Positions 47,088 to 59,844 of a stretch of 64,000 nt of DNA are shown here, piece by piece (the first letter of the stretch is position 1; each line of letters starts with the position of its first letter). The notes beneath the pieces were generated by a model. The model was not told the DNA's origin and ran no database searches. It saw only the letters and a program-made list of their open reading frames with translations. The stretch spans positions 1,736,001-1,800,000 of the forward strand of contig OZ234498.1 of the NCBI GenBank assembly GCA_965153455.1, read 5' to 3'. This DNA comes from Sphagnum compactum. Its lineage: Eukaryota; Bryophyta; Sphagnopsida; Sphagnales. The position numbers were made by a program, and so were the translations under genes.

Positions 47088-47950
47088 TGTTCTTGGTGAC
47101 TTTGGAAAGCTCTCGACGAGGAGGGGTGCATGGGCTTGGTTCCATGACATTTGGACTTGTGGTGCAAAAGTTATTGAATATTGAGTGATTTTTTCACTGA
47201 AATTTAAATTAAATCTAGTTGAAATTTTTGGAGTAATTGGAATGTGCCTTTGAAAATTCGAAGAAATTCCCAAAAAACCAGGTTTTGGAAGGAAAAATCA
47301 GTTAAGGACGTGGTATCACTTGGGCCAACGGCACAGGCCACACTAGTATGAATAAAGTTACATATCTCTTTCAAACGGAGGAAATGTTTGCCTATCATAG
47401 TTACATGTCTTCAAAGACGCTCTTGTCTTTCACATCTTTCCATACAGTGGATATATCTGCACCATGCAAGATGGACAGGACAGATCCATCTTAGATCATG
47501 CTTAAATTTGAAGGCTTCAATGCCCTTCAATGGCATCTATGACATCCATGGCACCAATGACAATCACATCTATCACATCAACAGCAAAAGAATGTGGGAC
47601 CCTTCACATGCGAAAGCCAACTTTTTTTTGCCAATCCTTAAATGTCAACAGCACTTGTTAAATAAAAACTTACATAATTTGATATGAATCTCAAGACATG
47701 TTCTAATAGGGTGTCTAAAATCTGGAAATTGGTACACATTCTTGGTATTGTTGACAAACTCAATGAATATGATTGTATGGAGGTGGCTTCATAATTTTTA
47801 GACCTAAGGTGCAAGAGAAATTAAATTTTGAGTAAAATTTGTCATTGGAAATTCAATAAAAATTTTCATTTTCATTTTTTGAAAATTGGATTCCAGATAT
47901 AGGTTAAAGAAAATGTGGTCAATAGCACAAGCCACACTAGTATACATTCT
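47088..47950 (+). repeat. dispersed ~250-bp family, copies a and b
   Basis: Copy a (47088-47350) and copy b (about 47735-47945) share an opening CTTGGTxxxTTG.AAAGCTC..., a middle GTGCAA.AG..ATTGAATATTGAG-like part, and a closing GGCACA.GCCACACTAGTAT. Copies c, d and e are at 59.85, 60.0 and 60.4 kb. Non-coding; the ends are not defined by target duplications that I can see. Confidence 0.6.
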
Positions 47951-48132
47951 AGATGTGAAACAAAAGAGGGTCTTTGAAAATATGTATCTCACATCTATTG
48001 GAGATCATCTATGGATGGATGATAATGTACCTCAATATGTAGTAATATATCATCAACACCAAATGTCACAGGAGGACAATGTAGGTGTCATAAAGATGAT
48101 AATCCTTATATTAAAGTTAAAAGAGAATGATG

Positions 48133-48760
48133 ATGAAACCTTGCCAATCATAAATAAACCAAAGCATTCAAAAAAGGGGCAATACAAGGAACACAATGGA
48201 AGGACCCATGTCCAAGAAAACAAAAGAACCACTTAAGAGGGTGAACCACAAGGCGAACATCAAGTTCCAAAACCCCCTCTTGTTGCGAGAAGCAAATATA
48301 AAAAAAGGGAAAGACTTCATGAAAGGACACTTAGCCTAGAAAAACCTACTGCAACAACACATTTCAAAAGAAAGACCACCTATGCATGCTGACACCCTCT
48401 GCTTTTAAAATTCATGCAAAACTTAAAAAGGAGGGCCTTTAGTGCCCTTCATTCCCCACGCCATGTTGGCACATCAATGAAAAACCCATTTGCTTACTAT
48501 TGTACATATTTAAAAACCTTTACCACTAGAGGGAGAAACATGTCCGCCAAGAACCAATCGCAATAAAAACCATCATTTGCTTGAACTGCAATTATCACAA
48601 CAAACCCATAGAGAAGAACAACCCATGAAACTAAATCAACTTGAATGGGTCAACAATGACAACATCTACCAATGTGCAGACACCATCAAATGATGATGTC
48701 GACATGATGGTGCAAAGACTGTAGGGCAAGGGGCAAAAGGACATGGGTCTGGTTTCACAA
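48133..48760 (-). mobile_element. 5'-truncated LINE copy
   Basis: Matches the 3' portion of the element at 29.76-30.43 kb in the same orientation. Landmarks on the plus strand are AATGGAAGGACCCATGTCCA, CGAACATCAAGTTCC, CACCATGTTG.CACATCAATG and AACATGTCC.CCAAGAACCAAT. The match ends near 48760, next to an A-rich run, so the copy is truncated at its 5' end. Several stops and indels separate the two copies. Confidence 0.75.
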
Positions 48761-51700
48761 AAAAAAAAAAAGTTGCAAAAACACAAGGTCGAACCAACTT
48801 GACTTTGGTCAATTTCAAGTCACCTTTTTTCCATACAAAGGTTTTCTTGTTTTGCCAACCTTTTGGTTTGCCAAAACACACATGCACTTGGATTCAAACT
48901 TGGTCATTGCAATGGAAAGCTTGCAACAAAAAAAAAACATTTGTCAAATTGTTCCACATTATTAAATAGGAAACCACCAGTTCAAATGGTTACAATTCAC
49001 AACCCAACTAGAAAATCTAAATTTATCAAGTAAAAGCATAATGTTATCTTCACCTTTTTATTCATTTGGTAAAGAAAATTTACACTAAAATAATTTGAGA
49101 ACGTAAATTCATATTTGTATCCATAGTTCTTTCCAGTTCCAAATTATGTTATTTATATGATATTTCTAAAATTCGTCTTAGTGCCCATGTAAGAAAAATA
49201 TCCTACATTGGTGTAAGATTTACATATTAAAAATTGATTTGAACTTGACCCCTATGTGAATGACATTTGGAATACTATTTGTGCATATGATGGATGGCCA
49301 TGTTTCGTAAAAAGTGCATGCATCTAGATGATAAGTTCTAATGTAAAACCTCCCATCACCAAAGATGTATTTATCATCGAACACCTTCCAATATTTTCCT
49401 ACTTTTTAAAGTCAAATTGAGCAATTTTTGTGCCATTAGATGCGTAAACTAAAGGGTTACAAACTTTTTTGAGTGTTAGAAGTAAAGGAACAACACAAAA
49501 AACATAGGGAGAAAAGAGGGTGAATGATAATTTGCTTCAAATTTTTGGAAAAAATAGCTTTAGACCCCTCATTACATCGAACCCCATATCTTTTTCATTT
49601 TAATCCATGTTGAGTTATTTAAAACCTAATGGGTGCACCAACTAGGGTTTTATAAAAAATATTTTTTTTTTACAGGCAAAGATGCAATGATCAAAGATCT
49701 TAAGCTTAAAATTTAATCTGTTTTAAGTCACCCATCATCTGTCATTGAACTGCCTTACACCAAACACCCCATATCTTGCCAACTCCATTGTCAAATTGAC
49801 ATATTTTTGCAACGTTGGAAACATCAAATGAGGAATAAAAATGTTTTTTTACCTTTAGAATCAAAGGAGCAATGTGTGAGGATTCAACCTTGTTTGAGTT
49901 CTTAATTGTTCACTCACCAACCTATCTACCCTAGATTGAATAAGTGAAGTTTTTAGTTTTTAGTTTAACCCTACCATAAAGGGCAGAGTCATTCACAATG
50001 AACTAGATGTTTTTCTTTTGCAATGACTCCTTAATCACCCCTTGAATTCCATTATAATCCATGTATGTTGAAACCAACTTGCTATCACTTGTTCATCAAG
50101 ACATTTGTAGTCATCTACTCCCGGTCTACTTGTAGAAATCCTTCAATTGCACACTTTTCATTGTTGAAAGCAACAACGACAAGTTAAATCTCATTTACAA
50201 ATATCTAGAGCTTTCCACAATGTAATATTCCAATTTCAAAAGATATATTTGAATATTGAATGGTGAAATTGTTTATTTTATTCTATTATCTTTATTTAAG
50301 TTGAATCTCACATTGAACAACATTTTTATAAGGACATATTTTCACATGATATGAGGTTTCAAAAATTGCTTCTACCCCTAATGAACTAGCATACTAAGTT
50401 GCATCATTTTCATCTAAATAATGAAATTCAAATATTATCTCAACCTAATAGGACTGTGGAGGTATTGACTATTAGCATAGTTGTTACATATTTTCTAGAG
50501 GGCCCATTGTCCACATAAGCTTCCTAAATAATTTCTTAGACAATCGTTGAAAATGAAAGGTGAAATGAATAAAAGATGAATGTTCACGAATGAACTTTAA
50601 CATCTTGTGGTGTCTTTCTTGTTTAATGAGTCTTCACTTTTTTACATCTCCTCAGACTATATACATTAACACCATTTACACCAAAAGGTCCTACATGCAA
50701 TACTCTAATGTTTCATGGGGTGATCACCCAAATCATTTTATGTTTGTAACACACCAAACGCACTCTCACCATTCTTATCCCATACATACATACCTTCCAT
50801 TTTGAAAAACTTGGGCTTCCCAATTGTGAGATCACATCACGAATCTTGTTAGTCCCACTACATACGCTTTTGTGTAGAGTGGGTTTAGGGTTTAGGGTAC
50901 AAAATGTCCAACTTGGTCCCTAAACCACTTTGTCCAACTCTATTGTGCTCTCTATATATATGAAATATGAATCGTTCCCACCCTAAGTGATCCTCTGATG
51001 TTTCCATGCAGTACTAAAGGACTGTACTAAGGAAGTTGCAACCTCCAACTTTTTTCAAAGACTTTGAAAGAAACAGTCCACCCAATTATGTCCTCAAATT
51101 GCAATTTCATTCCCCCTAAAAATAGATGATAACTTTTTTGGAATTTCCCAATGTGCAAACTTGTGAAGCATATTTTGTTGTTTAATTGCATGTGAATCAT
51201 TGCATGTGAATCAAAGTTCAAGCAGAAAAGGAATAGGTAGCTTTTTAAAATTTAAAGGCAGCACCAAAAAAGCTCCTTACATTATGCCCACAAAACTGAG
51301 AGTTTCAAAGGATTCCATGCTTCTCTACTCATGGCAACTACCCTCAGCCTTTCATCTTATCCAATACTGATTTCTCCGACCTTCAACCCTACCTCCAAAT
51401 TTGGTAATTTCTGTCATTAAGTAGAGTTATCCATAAAGGACCCCAAGCTGGGGGTACTAGGCATCAGTTTTGTCAAAACTAGGGATGAAATCAAAAGTCA
51501 GGATGAAAAAGTACACATTAATAAGAATGGGAGGGGACCAAACTGGTTTTCTCACCTAAATTGGTGCTCACAGGAGTTTCAACCCCAGTTTTGGATTTCT
51601 CTTCCCTTCACCTTCTGTGCCACTCAAATTCTTCATTCAATCAACTCTTGTCAAAATACAATCGTGCAAAATCTTGTGAACTGATATCCAATTTCATTAA

Positions 51701-51880
51701 ACAGTACCCAGTTTCACTCACTTTACCACTACATTCAAACTGAGGATGCAACAGGGGTTACAGGGTCAAACTAGGGGCCAAAGACAGGGTGACTCTAAAG
51801 ATAACCATAGTAACTCTCTCACAGTGTATACTTTACACCCCTTTGGGACCTTCATCTTTTGAGTGAGGCCTCTTAGAGGT
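48761..51880. other. intergenic DNA, no gene seen
   Basis: Only short chance frames. A TTTAGGG dimer at about 50880 is the single motif of note (see rejected items). Confidence 0.5.
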
Positions 51881-51883
51881 CAT

Positions 51884-52195
51884 ATTAAGCCCAAAAAATG
51901 TTAGATTTGAACTTAGAGACCAAGATTTAGTCTCGACATGGGATATTTGTAAGATTAAGAAATCATTTGAATGGATTTTGGGATATCATTAAGCCCAAAA
52001 AATGTTAGATTTGAACTCAGAGACCAAGATTTAGTCTAGACGCAGGAAATTTGTAATATTAAAAAATCATTTGAATAGATTTTGGGATATCATTAAGCCC
52101 AAAAATGTTAGATTGGAACTCAGAGACCCTGATTTAGTCTAGAGAAGGAAAATTTGTAATATTAAGAAAATCATTCAAATGGATTTTGTGATTTC
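51884..52195. repeat. 104-bp tandem repeat, three units
   Basis: Units start ATTAAGCCCAAAAAATGTTAG at 51884, 51988 and (with one A fewer) 52092. Each contains AGAGACC.AGATTTAGTCT-like and AATCATTTGAAT.GATTTTG parts. The first two are closest; the third has a few more changes. Confidence 0.9.
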
Positions 52196-52546
52196 CACCA
52201 TGGTAACAAACCAACATGGGTGCTGGTTAACCCAAGGTGTACAGTCCTGGCCCTCCTTCATCATTTTACATGGTCCCTCCCAGTCATTCTCTTCTCTTGT
52301 AAAAAACCTGACCTAAATTTTTCCTTTGTATTTGCAGGTACTTCCCTGGGCAGAACTTACATGTAAGCTGAGAGGCATCTTGTGCAATCTGTAAGGTCCT
52401 CTCAGCAGGTCCATTTCTTGTAAGATTCATTATGTCAGATTTAGGTCAGATTAGGTCAGACTTTTAATGTACAGGTAGGGCAGGACCAACAGGCTTTCCT
52501 TTGTTTTCAGGCAGAGGGAACTGGGGCGACTGCCCTCATCCCATGC
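52196..52546. other. spacer between two tandem arrays
   Basis: No coding feature. Contains a small repeat of TTAGGTCAGA (52440-52465). Confidence 0.5.
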
Positions 52547-53110
52547 CTTGAAACAAAAGTTCATGCCCTCTGTCCCTGCCCTGAAACAAAAGTTCATGCC
52601 CCTCTGGCCCTGCCCTGAAACAAAAGTTCATGCCCTCTGGCCCTGCCCTGAAAAAAAGTTCATGCCCTCTGTCCCTGCCCTGAAAAAAAATTTGCATGCC
52701 CTCTGTCCCTGCCCTGAAACAAAAGTTCATGCCCTCTGGCCCTGCCCAGAAACAAAAGTTCATGCCCTCTGTCCCTGCCCTGAAACAAAAGTTCATGCCC
52801 TCTGGCCCTGCCCAGAAACAAAAGTTCATGCCCTCTGGCCCTGCCCAGAAACAAAAGTTCATGCCCTCCGTCCCTGCCCTGAAACAAAAGTTCATGCCCT
52901 CTGGCTCTGCCCAGAAACAAAAATTCATGCCCTCTGGCCCTGCCCAGAAACAAAAGTTCATGCCCTCTGTCCCTGCCCTGAAACAAAAATTTCATGCCCT
53001 CTGTCCCTGCCCTGAAACAAAAATTTCATGCCCTCTGTCCCTGCCCTGAAACAAAAGTTCATGCCCTCTGGCCCTGCCCTGAAAGAAAAGTTCATGCCTC
53101 TCGCCCTGCC
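52547..53110. repeat. 33-bp minisatellite, 17 units
   Basis: The unit has the form CTGAAACAAAAGTTCATG followed by CCCTCTGtCCCTGCC. The 17 copies differ by point changes (CTG or CAG start, TCC or GCC near the end) and by few indels in units 2, 4, 5, 14, 15 and 17. Because 33 is a multiple of three, the array is open for 110-155 codons in at least two frames on each strand. The open frames have no start context, no homology and no splice signals, so I treat them as by-products. Confidence 0.97.
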
Positions 53111-53445
53111 CTTCCTTATTAATCCATTATTGACATTATCTCCTCATTCCTTCACCATCACAATTCCGTTAAAAGCAGGGCTGCAGAGGAGCCTGAATCC
53201 CTGAATTGGAGATTCTGGCTCACCCGCTGCCTCAAAATGAGAGAGACGGCAGAATTGGCACTTGCTCTGCCTGCCTGCCTGCCCAATTCTGCTTCTAGAA
53301 CCTTACTTTTAGGTCAGTAAAGGGTGCACCTGACAGAATTGTACATCCAAAGCCCATTTCTGGTACAAAACTGGTCACAATGCTACGGAACAAAATTCAA
53401 GGTTTCCAAGGTTCCACCTTTGTAACAGCCCCTATCATGTAAATC
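53111..53445. other. no gene seen
   Basis: Slightly GC-richer than the average. A CTGC tetramer run lies at 53265-53283. No frame of note. Confidence 0.45.
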
Positions 53446-53449
53446 CTCT

Positions 53450-53806
53450 TACTTCCCCCTCAGAATACTTACATAAATTACCCACATAAGTGGGTAAGTA
53501 TCGTATATAAGCAGTTAAGGAAGGAATGCAAGTGGTTGTTACGTACGTAACTACCTATTTGTGTGGGTAAGTATTATAGGGAAGTAGCTAATTAAGCAAT
53601 GCAAGTGGTTATTATGTGAGTAATTAAGTAAGTTAATGCACTTGGTGGCTTCTAGGTAAGTAGATGGACGTGAATGGTTAATATTAATACATAGCTAACC
53701 ACCATCCATGGTTAAGTATGGGACAAGAATTGAACAAGAATGTGTTCCCTTTGCCCAGACATCATCCATCCTGCATAAATGGTGTGCTGGTGAGTGCTGG
53801 TTTGTT
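53450..53806 (+). mobile_element. MULE-like MITE, decayed copy 3
   Basis: The right end ATGGTGTGCTGGTGAGTGCTGG, preceded by CATCCATCCT, matches the right terminus of the 46.3-kb element. The CTAACCACCAT.. stretch and GGTAAGTA words match its interior. No left terminus and no target duplication were found, so the left edge is a guess. Confidence 0.5.
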
Positions 53807-54290
53807 GTTCATTTGGACCGTTTTATTGACTTTAATTTTCAATTACAAGCAAAAAAAAATGGCCTTTCCAATGCACCCTTGTCCTGGGTGCGAACGAGTG
53901 GGGGAATAGGGGGTTAGATGATTGGGCCAAAAGACATAACTCAACCCAAAAGAAATTTTTAAAGAATCAATGTTACCAAATTCATTGGTGTTGTATCATA
54001 TCAGTCTTCGGATCCCACCACCCGACCTTTGTACTTAAGTTCCCAATCATAGTATTTTAGAGTTGGCACTTTACACAACTTTCCAGATTCTTATTTGAAA
54101 ATTGAAGGTTGTTTTTGGTACCTGTTGTGAATCATGACTAAATATCCGAAGCAGCTGTTTCTGCAAACTGTGAGGTACCTTTCTGTTGGTATGCAGAGCC
54201 CTAGCAGCAGTCAGGCAGGAAACAGAACCAACCAACCACAGTCATTTTATCCATATTATTATGTCACCAAGTAATTTTTAACATATACTA
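53807..54290. other. no gene seen
   Basis: Only short frames with no family features. Confidence 0.5.
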
Positions 54291-54559
54291 CTACCTTAAG
54301 CCTAGGGTCAGTTTCCATGTTGAGAAAACGAACAATTTATTTTTTTTTTCAAAAAATGAATTCATTTTTCAATTTTGAAATTATACAATTTTCCATCATT
54401 TACTATATAATATTGTGATCTGGGTAGTGAAATTATTCAGAGTGTATGGAGATAATTATGAATGATGATTTTCAGCACGTCAACTTCATATTTTCACAAA
54501 ATTTCATTTCACGATTTTGCGACTTATATAATGACAAAACTCACCCTAGGTTAAGGTAG
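54291..54559 (+). mobile_element. MITE family 2, copy 2 (best preserved)
   Basis: About 269 bp. The left end reads CTACCTTAAGCCTAGGGTCA and the complement of the right end reads CTACCTTAACCTAGGGTGA, giving terminal inverted repeats of about 24 bp. The interior is shared with 44427-44684 and, in the opposite orientation, with 62847-63097. A clear target duplication was not identified. Non-coding. Confidence 0.85.
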
Positions 54560-57500
54560 TTGAAAGTGGAGGTCTATGACGACTCCCTTATCTTTCCATT
54601 TCAGTATAGGGTATATATACAATGTATAAGCAGATTTCAGGGTCTAGGGTTTTTTTGCTTTTGAGGAATTTTTGTTTGTATCCAAAGAAATGATCATCCA
54701 TAGGAAGGTGTAGGCAAAGTGGCAATCAACCATAGGAAGAGGTGGAAGAAGTGACAATCATCCCTAAGAACATGTAGCCAAATCTGGCTACAAACCAAAT
54801 ATGAAGCACAAGTCTTAATCGTTCTTCTATATTTTTGGCTACACACTGAAAACCAAATATAGAAATTTGGCAATTTTACTCTGTAAAAATATTGACCAAA
54901 TTTGTATAATTTTACCGTATGTTAAGACCAGGTAATATTTTCCCCCTTAGTTTTTTTCTAGCCGCATTTTTATCTTTCTACCCTTCCTATGTACAAGACT
55001 AGTGCTTTTTTTTGGTGATTTTTTCACAATGTAGCAACAAAACAAAATGTGCAATGAAACAAATGAATTTGGATGATCGTATCAAGGCCAAGTCATCAAG
55101 AATCGATGCCCTAAAAGGCCCTAATAGCCATTTGTTTGATCATTGGTGAATGTGAAGTGTCATCTCCACTAACTCACTTGGTTTGTTGGATTGCCAAACA
55201 CATATCCTTTGTCACCTTGTGACAGGACAAGAAGTCAATTGGATATTTTTCTCATGTGAACATGACTTTGTTTCTAGGGTTTTGGTTTTTGTTTTGAGTG
55301 GCCATCAACTTTCTTCGTGCAGATGGTGGATTTTATTCTATCATTGTTTGTTAGTGGTTGCAATGATTGTTTCAAGGAGACTTGTGAGCTTGAGTAGGAA
55401 ACTTTGTTTGTTTGTGTATTATGTGAAATAGATTGACAACAAGTAATGGGTGGCCAAGGACGTTACAAACATTCAATGGAGGTGGAGAGTAGGACGATGC
55501 ATGGTAGCATAAGAAGAGGAGTTCAAAGGCAAATGGAGGCAAGTCTGTTGGTTGGGTTGATTGTGTTGCAAATGAATAGAAGTGGTTTGGTTGATTTTTG
55601 TAGTTGTTGTTTTGATTTCCACTACGCTAGTGACTACATCATGGCAATCTTTATGTTCTTGTTAGTATTAGACTTTATAAGGGGTTGATGCTGAGGGTTG
55701 ATGACGAATAAAAGGAGGTTCGAGGTATAGAAATAGGAGCATGTAGAGGGATACATCTGCATGTTACCTTAGTTGAACCTTTCCTTGATCCAATTAATAG
55801 CGCATGTGTTTGAGTGAGTGCTAGAATCCTTAGTGGGGTGTCCTTGGGTTGGGCAGAACGCAGGTAAAAGAGGAACAAAAAATCAGAGAATTAATAAAAA
55901 TTTATCCATAGACCTTTTTTTGCACAGAATTTTGTCTTTCCTAAGTGGTTGCAAGTCAACTTGGTATACATTACTCATCTTTGGTTCATACCTAGAAGTC
56001 AATATGTTTCTAAGATTAGACCAAGTGTTCTTTTGCATTGTTTCATATTGTAAAGGGAAGGTAGCACCTCGTAGGGACCAACTGAACATTAAGAGCTCTA
56101 ACCTCAAGCCAGACCCCATTAACTTTTCCACTCACAATTTGAGGATTTGTTCCTAGCAGCAGACTAAATGTTACCACTATAATAAGCTAGAAGAGATTGC
56201 CAAATTTAATGCAACCTAGTTTTCAATATGTGCTTTGCAAATCACAAATAAAAATTATGTGTTTGCACTTTGCACTTTGAGTTATTTTTTCATGTTTTCG
56301 AACAATGAACTTTGCCCACATCTTGGGACCTTCAATTAATTTGCACACAAATGTTGTTTAAGCATCATGGGTCTAAAGCAAAATTTCTTTTTGTGTTCCA
56401 TGTTTTTGCTTTCTAAATTGTTTATTTCTAGCTTTGGTTCAAAGTGCATTTGTTCCCTTTATTTTGTTGCATTTTTTTCTTTTCTCCTAGTTATGGCACC
56501 CCTAAAAATGCCTTTTGTGGGCTTCAAATCTCACCTCCTTTTTTCCACATCTTCTAATGCTTGTTCTAGCAACCTCACATCATGACATTTTGCACATCCC
56601 ATCACACGTACCTTAGGAGATTTTTCATATCCTTTTGCACTTACTACCTCTTATGTTAGTTGGCCATTGAACATTATTTAGCCTCCTCCTACAATTGTAA
56701 CATATGTGAGTTTGAAAGGAAAGGGTTTGATGGTGAATGAACTCACACCTACAACTTGTTGAAGTTTCTAATGAACCTACAATTATTGCAGCAATTACTC
56801 GCACTACTATATTCCTTTTCATAATTGGACTTTCATAGTTGGACTATCTATTTAGAATAATGTTTCGGTTATTTTATGGTATCACAAGATGGTTGCCTAT
56901 TACATGATCACTAGTTTTTAAGCTAAATATCGCACCCACAAGGAAAGGAAAGGTGTTTTTTCAAGGATCATGTTGTCCAAATGAATCATACAATACTTTG
57001 TTATGTGCATCAATATCATCATGTCGTTCACACTAAACATCACTCAACCTAAAACATTGTGTTGATCATGATGTTTTCATGTTTTTGTTATTTTAGTGTT
57101 GTTGATTCTCAATTCTCAATTCTCATGAAATTTCTTCTGTTTTTTTTGCCATCAAATATGACAAATTGTGAGAAAAATGTTGTGTGTGTTGACAAACAAA
57201 TGGGTGGGTGGTGGCATTGTGATCTTTTTCTCATGTTATTAATCCATCAAGTAGTAACAATTTATCCTCCAACCCAAATCTGTTTACAAACCCATAGTAG
57301 AAAATGATGGTTATGGAGGTTCAAATTAATTAATTAATCAATTGTTTATTTTCCTACTCCATGATTCATCATCACCCTTGACAAGAAATTGCTAGCTAAT
57401 ATTGGCTAGTGTGTTGTTTTTGTGGCCACTTCATAACAGTGGAGTTTGTTGTCAAACCTATTTACTTTGTTTGGGAGCATGTCATGGCAACATTGGACCA

Positions 57501-59840
57501 ATTCAGTGAACAACCCTTCATAGGCTATTCTGACATTTATTCTTCATGCTCTTTGGTAGCCATAAAAGTTATTGTATTCAAGTTTATGTAGTTGCCTCTT
57601 TTGACCTTACCTCACATCTCATACCCCCTTGTACTTAAGTGCGATAGAATTTTGTTGCCACTTCAACCTAAAATAATCATTTAAAATTTTCACCACTAGG
57701 CTATGCACAATTACTACTTCAATTAATCACTTTTCTAGGCTAAATATTTTTTACTTAGCCAATTGGAATCATCAACCCAAAGAAAAAATTCCACCTTGGA
57801 ATATCACTAAAATCATAAGGTAGCCAACCAACATACTTGGAGAATTTGAAAAAAAACCATGTATATTAGGACCTAGGTTGTATTTTGGATAGTTTATTTT
57901 TCATATCTTATCAACAATTTGAACATAACTTTTACAAGGGTTCAATTCCAAGGAGCATTTGAACAACACAAAAATGACTTGGGGAAATTTTGTGGAACTA
58001 ACTTTTGGTAAAACTAGAATCAGAATTGGAACCTTAAAAATTAAACTCATAAAAGTAGGTTCAAGTTCTTAAGGTAGGCACATTGATTTTTTAAAAAAAA
58101 AGTTCAACATTGACATTGGTTCAACTTTGTAAGTACATGCTTAGTCTCAATTCCTTATAAAACCTAGTACCTTCACAAAATTTGATTTTAACTGGCTGTA
58201 AAATTCGATATTTTCATAATTTTCAATTTTAATGTCTTATATAAAGTTTCTTATAAATTTTCTAGCCTTGAAGAATGTGTAGTGTGTACATGGACCCAGA
58301 CCTTTTTTTGAATTGGGCTCAAATAATTTTGAATTTTAAAAAAATTGCCAAAATTTTAATATAAGTTTAAAGATTTGAAGAACCAAGCTCAAACTTACAC
58401 TTAAAAAACCAAGCAATTTTTTTTAAAGTGCCAAAATTGAGAAAACCAAGGTTCTTTGAAAAAATAAATTAAAAAATTTGATTTAAACATATGTGCGTAA
58501 ATTTATTAACTTATAGCTAACTTTACCAACATTTGGTATTTATACTTTAAAGGTTTGAGCCACATTTAAAACAAAAGTAATGTGTAATGCATTTTACCTA
58601 TGTTATATGGTCACCATGGTTCACACCATCAATTTTAAACTACCTTTTAAATAATAACCATTTGCTTATGTGTCACAATTAGAGGTCACCTTATTGCACC
58701 ATCACAACATGTCTTCTTGCAGAATCAGAAACAATTGGAAATTTTCAATATTATACAGAACCAATAAAATGTTATAAATCATTCCCTAAAATTAGTTAAT
58801 GGTGCATTTGGAGAATGCACTATCAAGCACAACTTGTCGTCCTTTTGGTACCCCCATATGGTGAACTCTTTCGGTCATACAAAGGGCATTATGATATATG
58901 ATTGGAAGAGCTCACCATATAGTGCTATTCAAAGGTAAATCCTACATAAACTAGTTACATAGATAAATTCTAGTATGTAGCTTATAATTCGGTAATTTTA
59001 AAAGTTAACGGTAATAGGTGAATCCCTATTACCTCCTTTCTATTAGGGAGGTGATGTTAACTAGTTTTAGGTGCTCGGAGACTTACACTAAAAGAATGTC
59101 TGTTTTTGGACATTCATTGTAGATGCAATTTAAATGAGAGATTTTTGCACCTTCTTGTTTTGATAATGAATTTTGGAAATGTTTTGTGACTAATTTTTTT
59201 TTGTATTGTAAAAATTATGCATACATGTAAAATTAAGATTGTAATAGTGGGTACCTTCAACAATAGCATTTGTCGATATTGACTGTAAGTGTGTAATCAA
59301 TTTGAATGTAGATTTGTAATCTTCAAAAGTGTTTACGATTTTGTATAAAAAACTTGATCAAGATATAAAATTATAATATTTACCAACAACATCAAGGTAT
59401 TCACCTTCTAAATTAGTGTGTAGGGTGGGCTTGTTATTTCAAAATATAGATGATTACTAATGCACTACAATAAGGATGACATTTTGATTAAATGAATTAC
59501 AATGACATAGGTTGTTTCAATTATTTATTAAACTTACATAAGCTAGATGAAAGAATTTGATTTTGACAAAGAAGATGGCTGAATTCAGGAAGGTCCATCT
59601 AGTGATGGTGTTTGACGCATGACATCATGAAAATCATATAAAAAAGATTTTAAAACTCAATTTAGTCTTACAACACCACATCCAAAGGCTCATCCAGTTT
59701 ACATTATGGCAGATTTATTATCATAAAAGTAGATCCTTATAAGTCACTTTAATGTCTATAAGTGAATCCTTCTACGATGAACTGTAGTTTGTTTGTTTTG
59801 TTTTGTCACCCTAAGATCTTCTGATTCACAACTCCCCCGT
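54560..59840. other. long intergenic stretch without a recognised gene
   Basis: 54654-54960 is the second copy of the dispersed repeat at 40.97 kb, without its (AT)n runs. Frames of 80-112 codons at 55.2-56.2 kb on both strands have no family features; one minus-strand frame (55883-56131) is mildly retroelement-like but too weak to call. A hairpin lies at 58855-58922. The rest is AT-rich. Confidence 0.45.
58855..58922. repeat. inverted repeat with a ~32-base loop
   Basis: CATATGGTGAACTCTTTC (58855-58872) pairs with the stretch GAAGAGCTCACCATATAG (58905-58922), with one or two mismatches. The outer half, CATATGGTGA against TCACCATATAG, pairs best. Confidence 0.65.
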
Positions 59841-59844
59841 TATG

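Noticed and set aside
50880-50897. Interstitial plant telomere repeat (TTTAGGG)2
   Set aside because: Only two units, which is expected by chance in a window of this size.
52536-53049. Four 110-155 codon frames at the minisatellite
   Set aside because: They are forced open by the 33-bp period. No start context, homology or splice signals.
52547-53110. CRISPR-like array
   Set aside because: Units are contiguous with no unique spacers, and the surrounding genes are eukaryotic.
55883-56131. Minus-strand frame with a retroelement-like feel
   Set aside because: Too short, and no catalytic or structural motif could be named.
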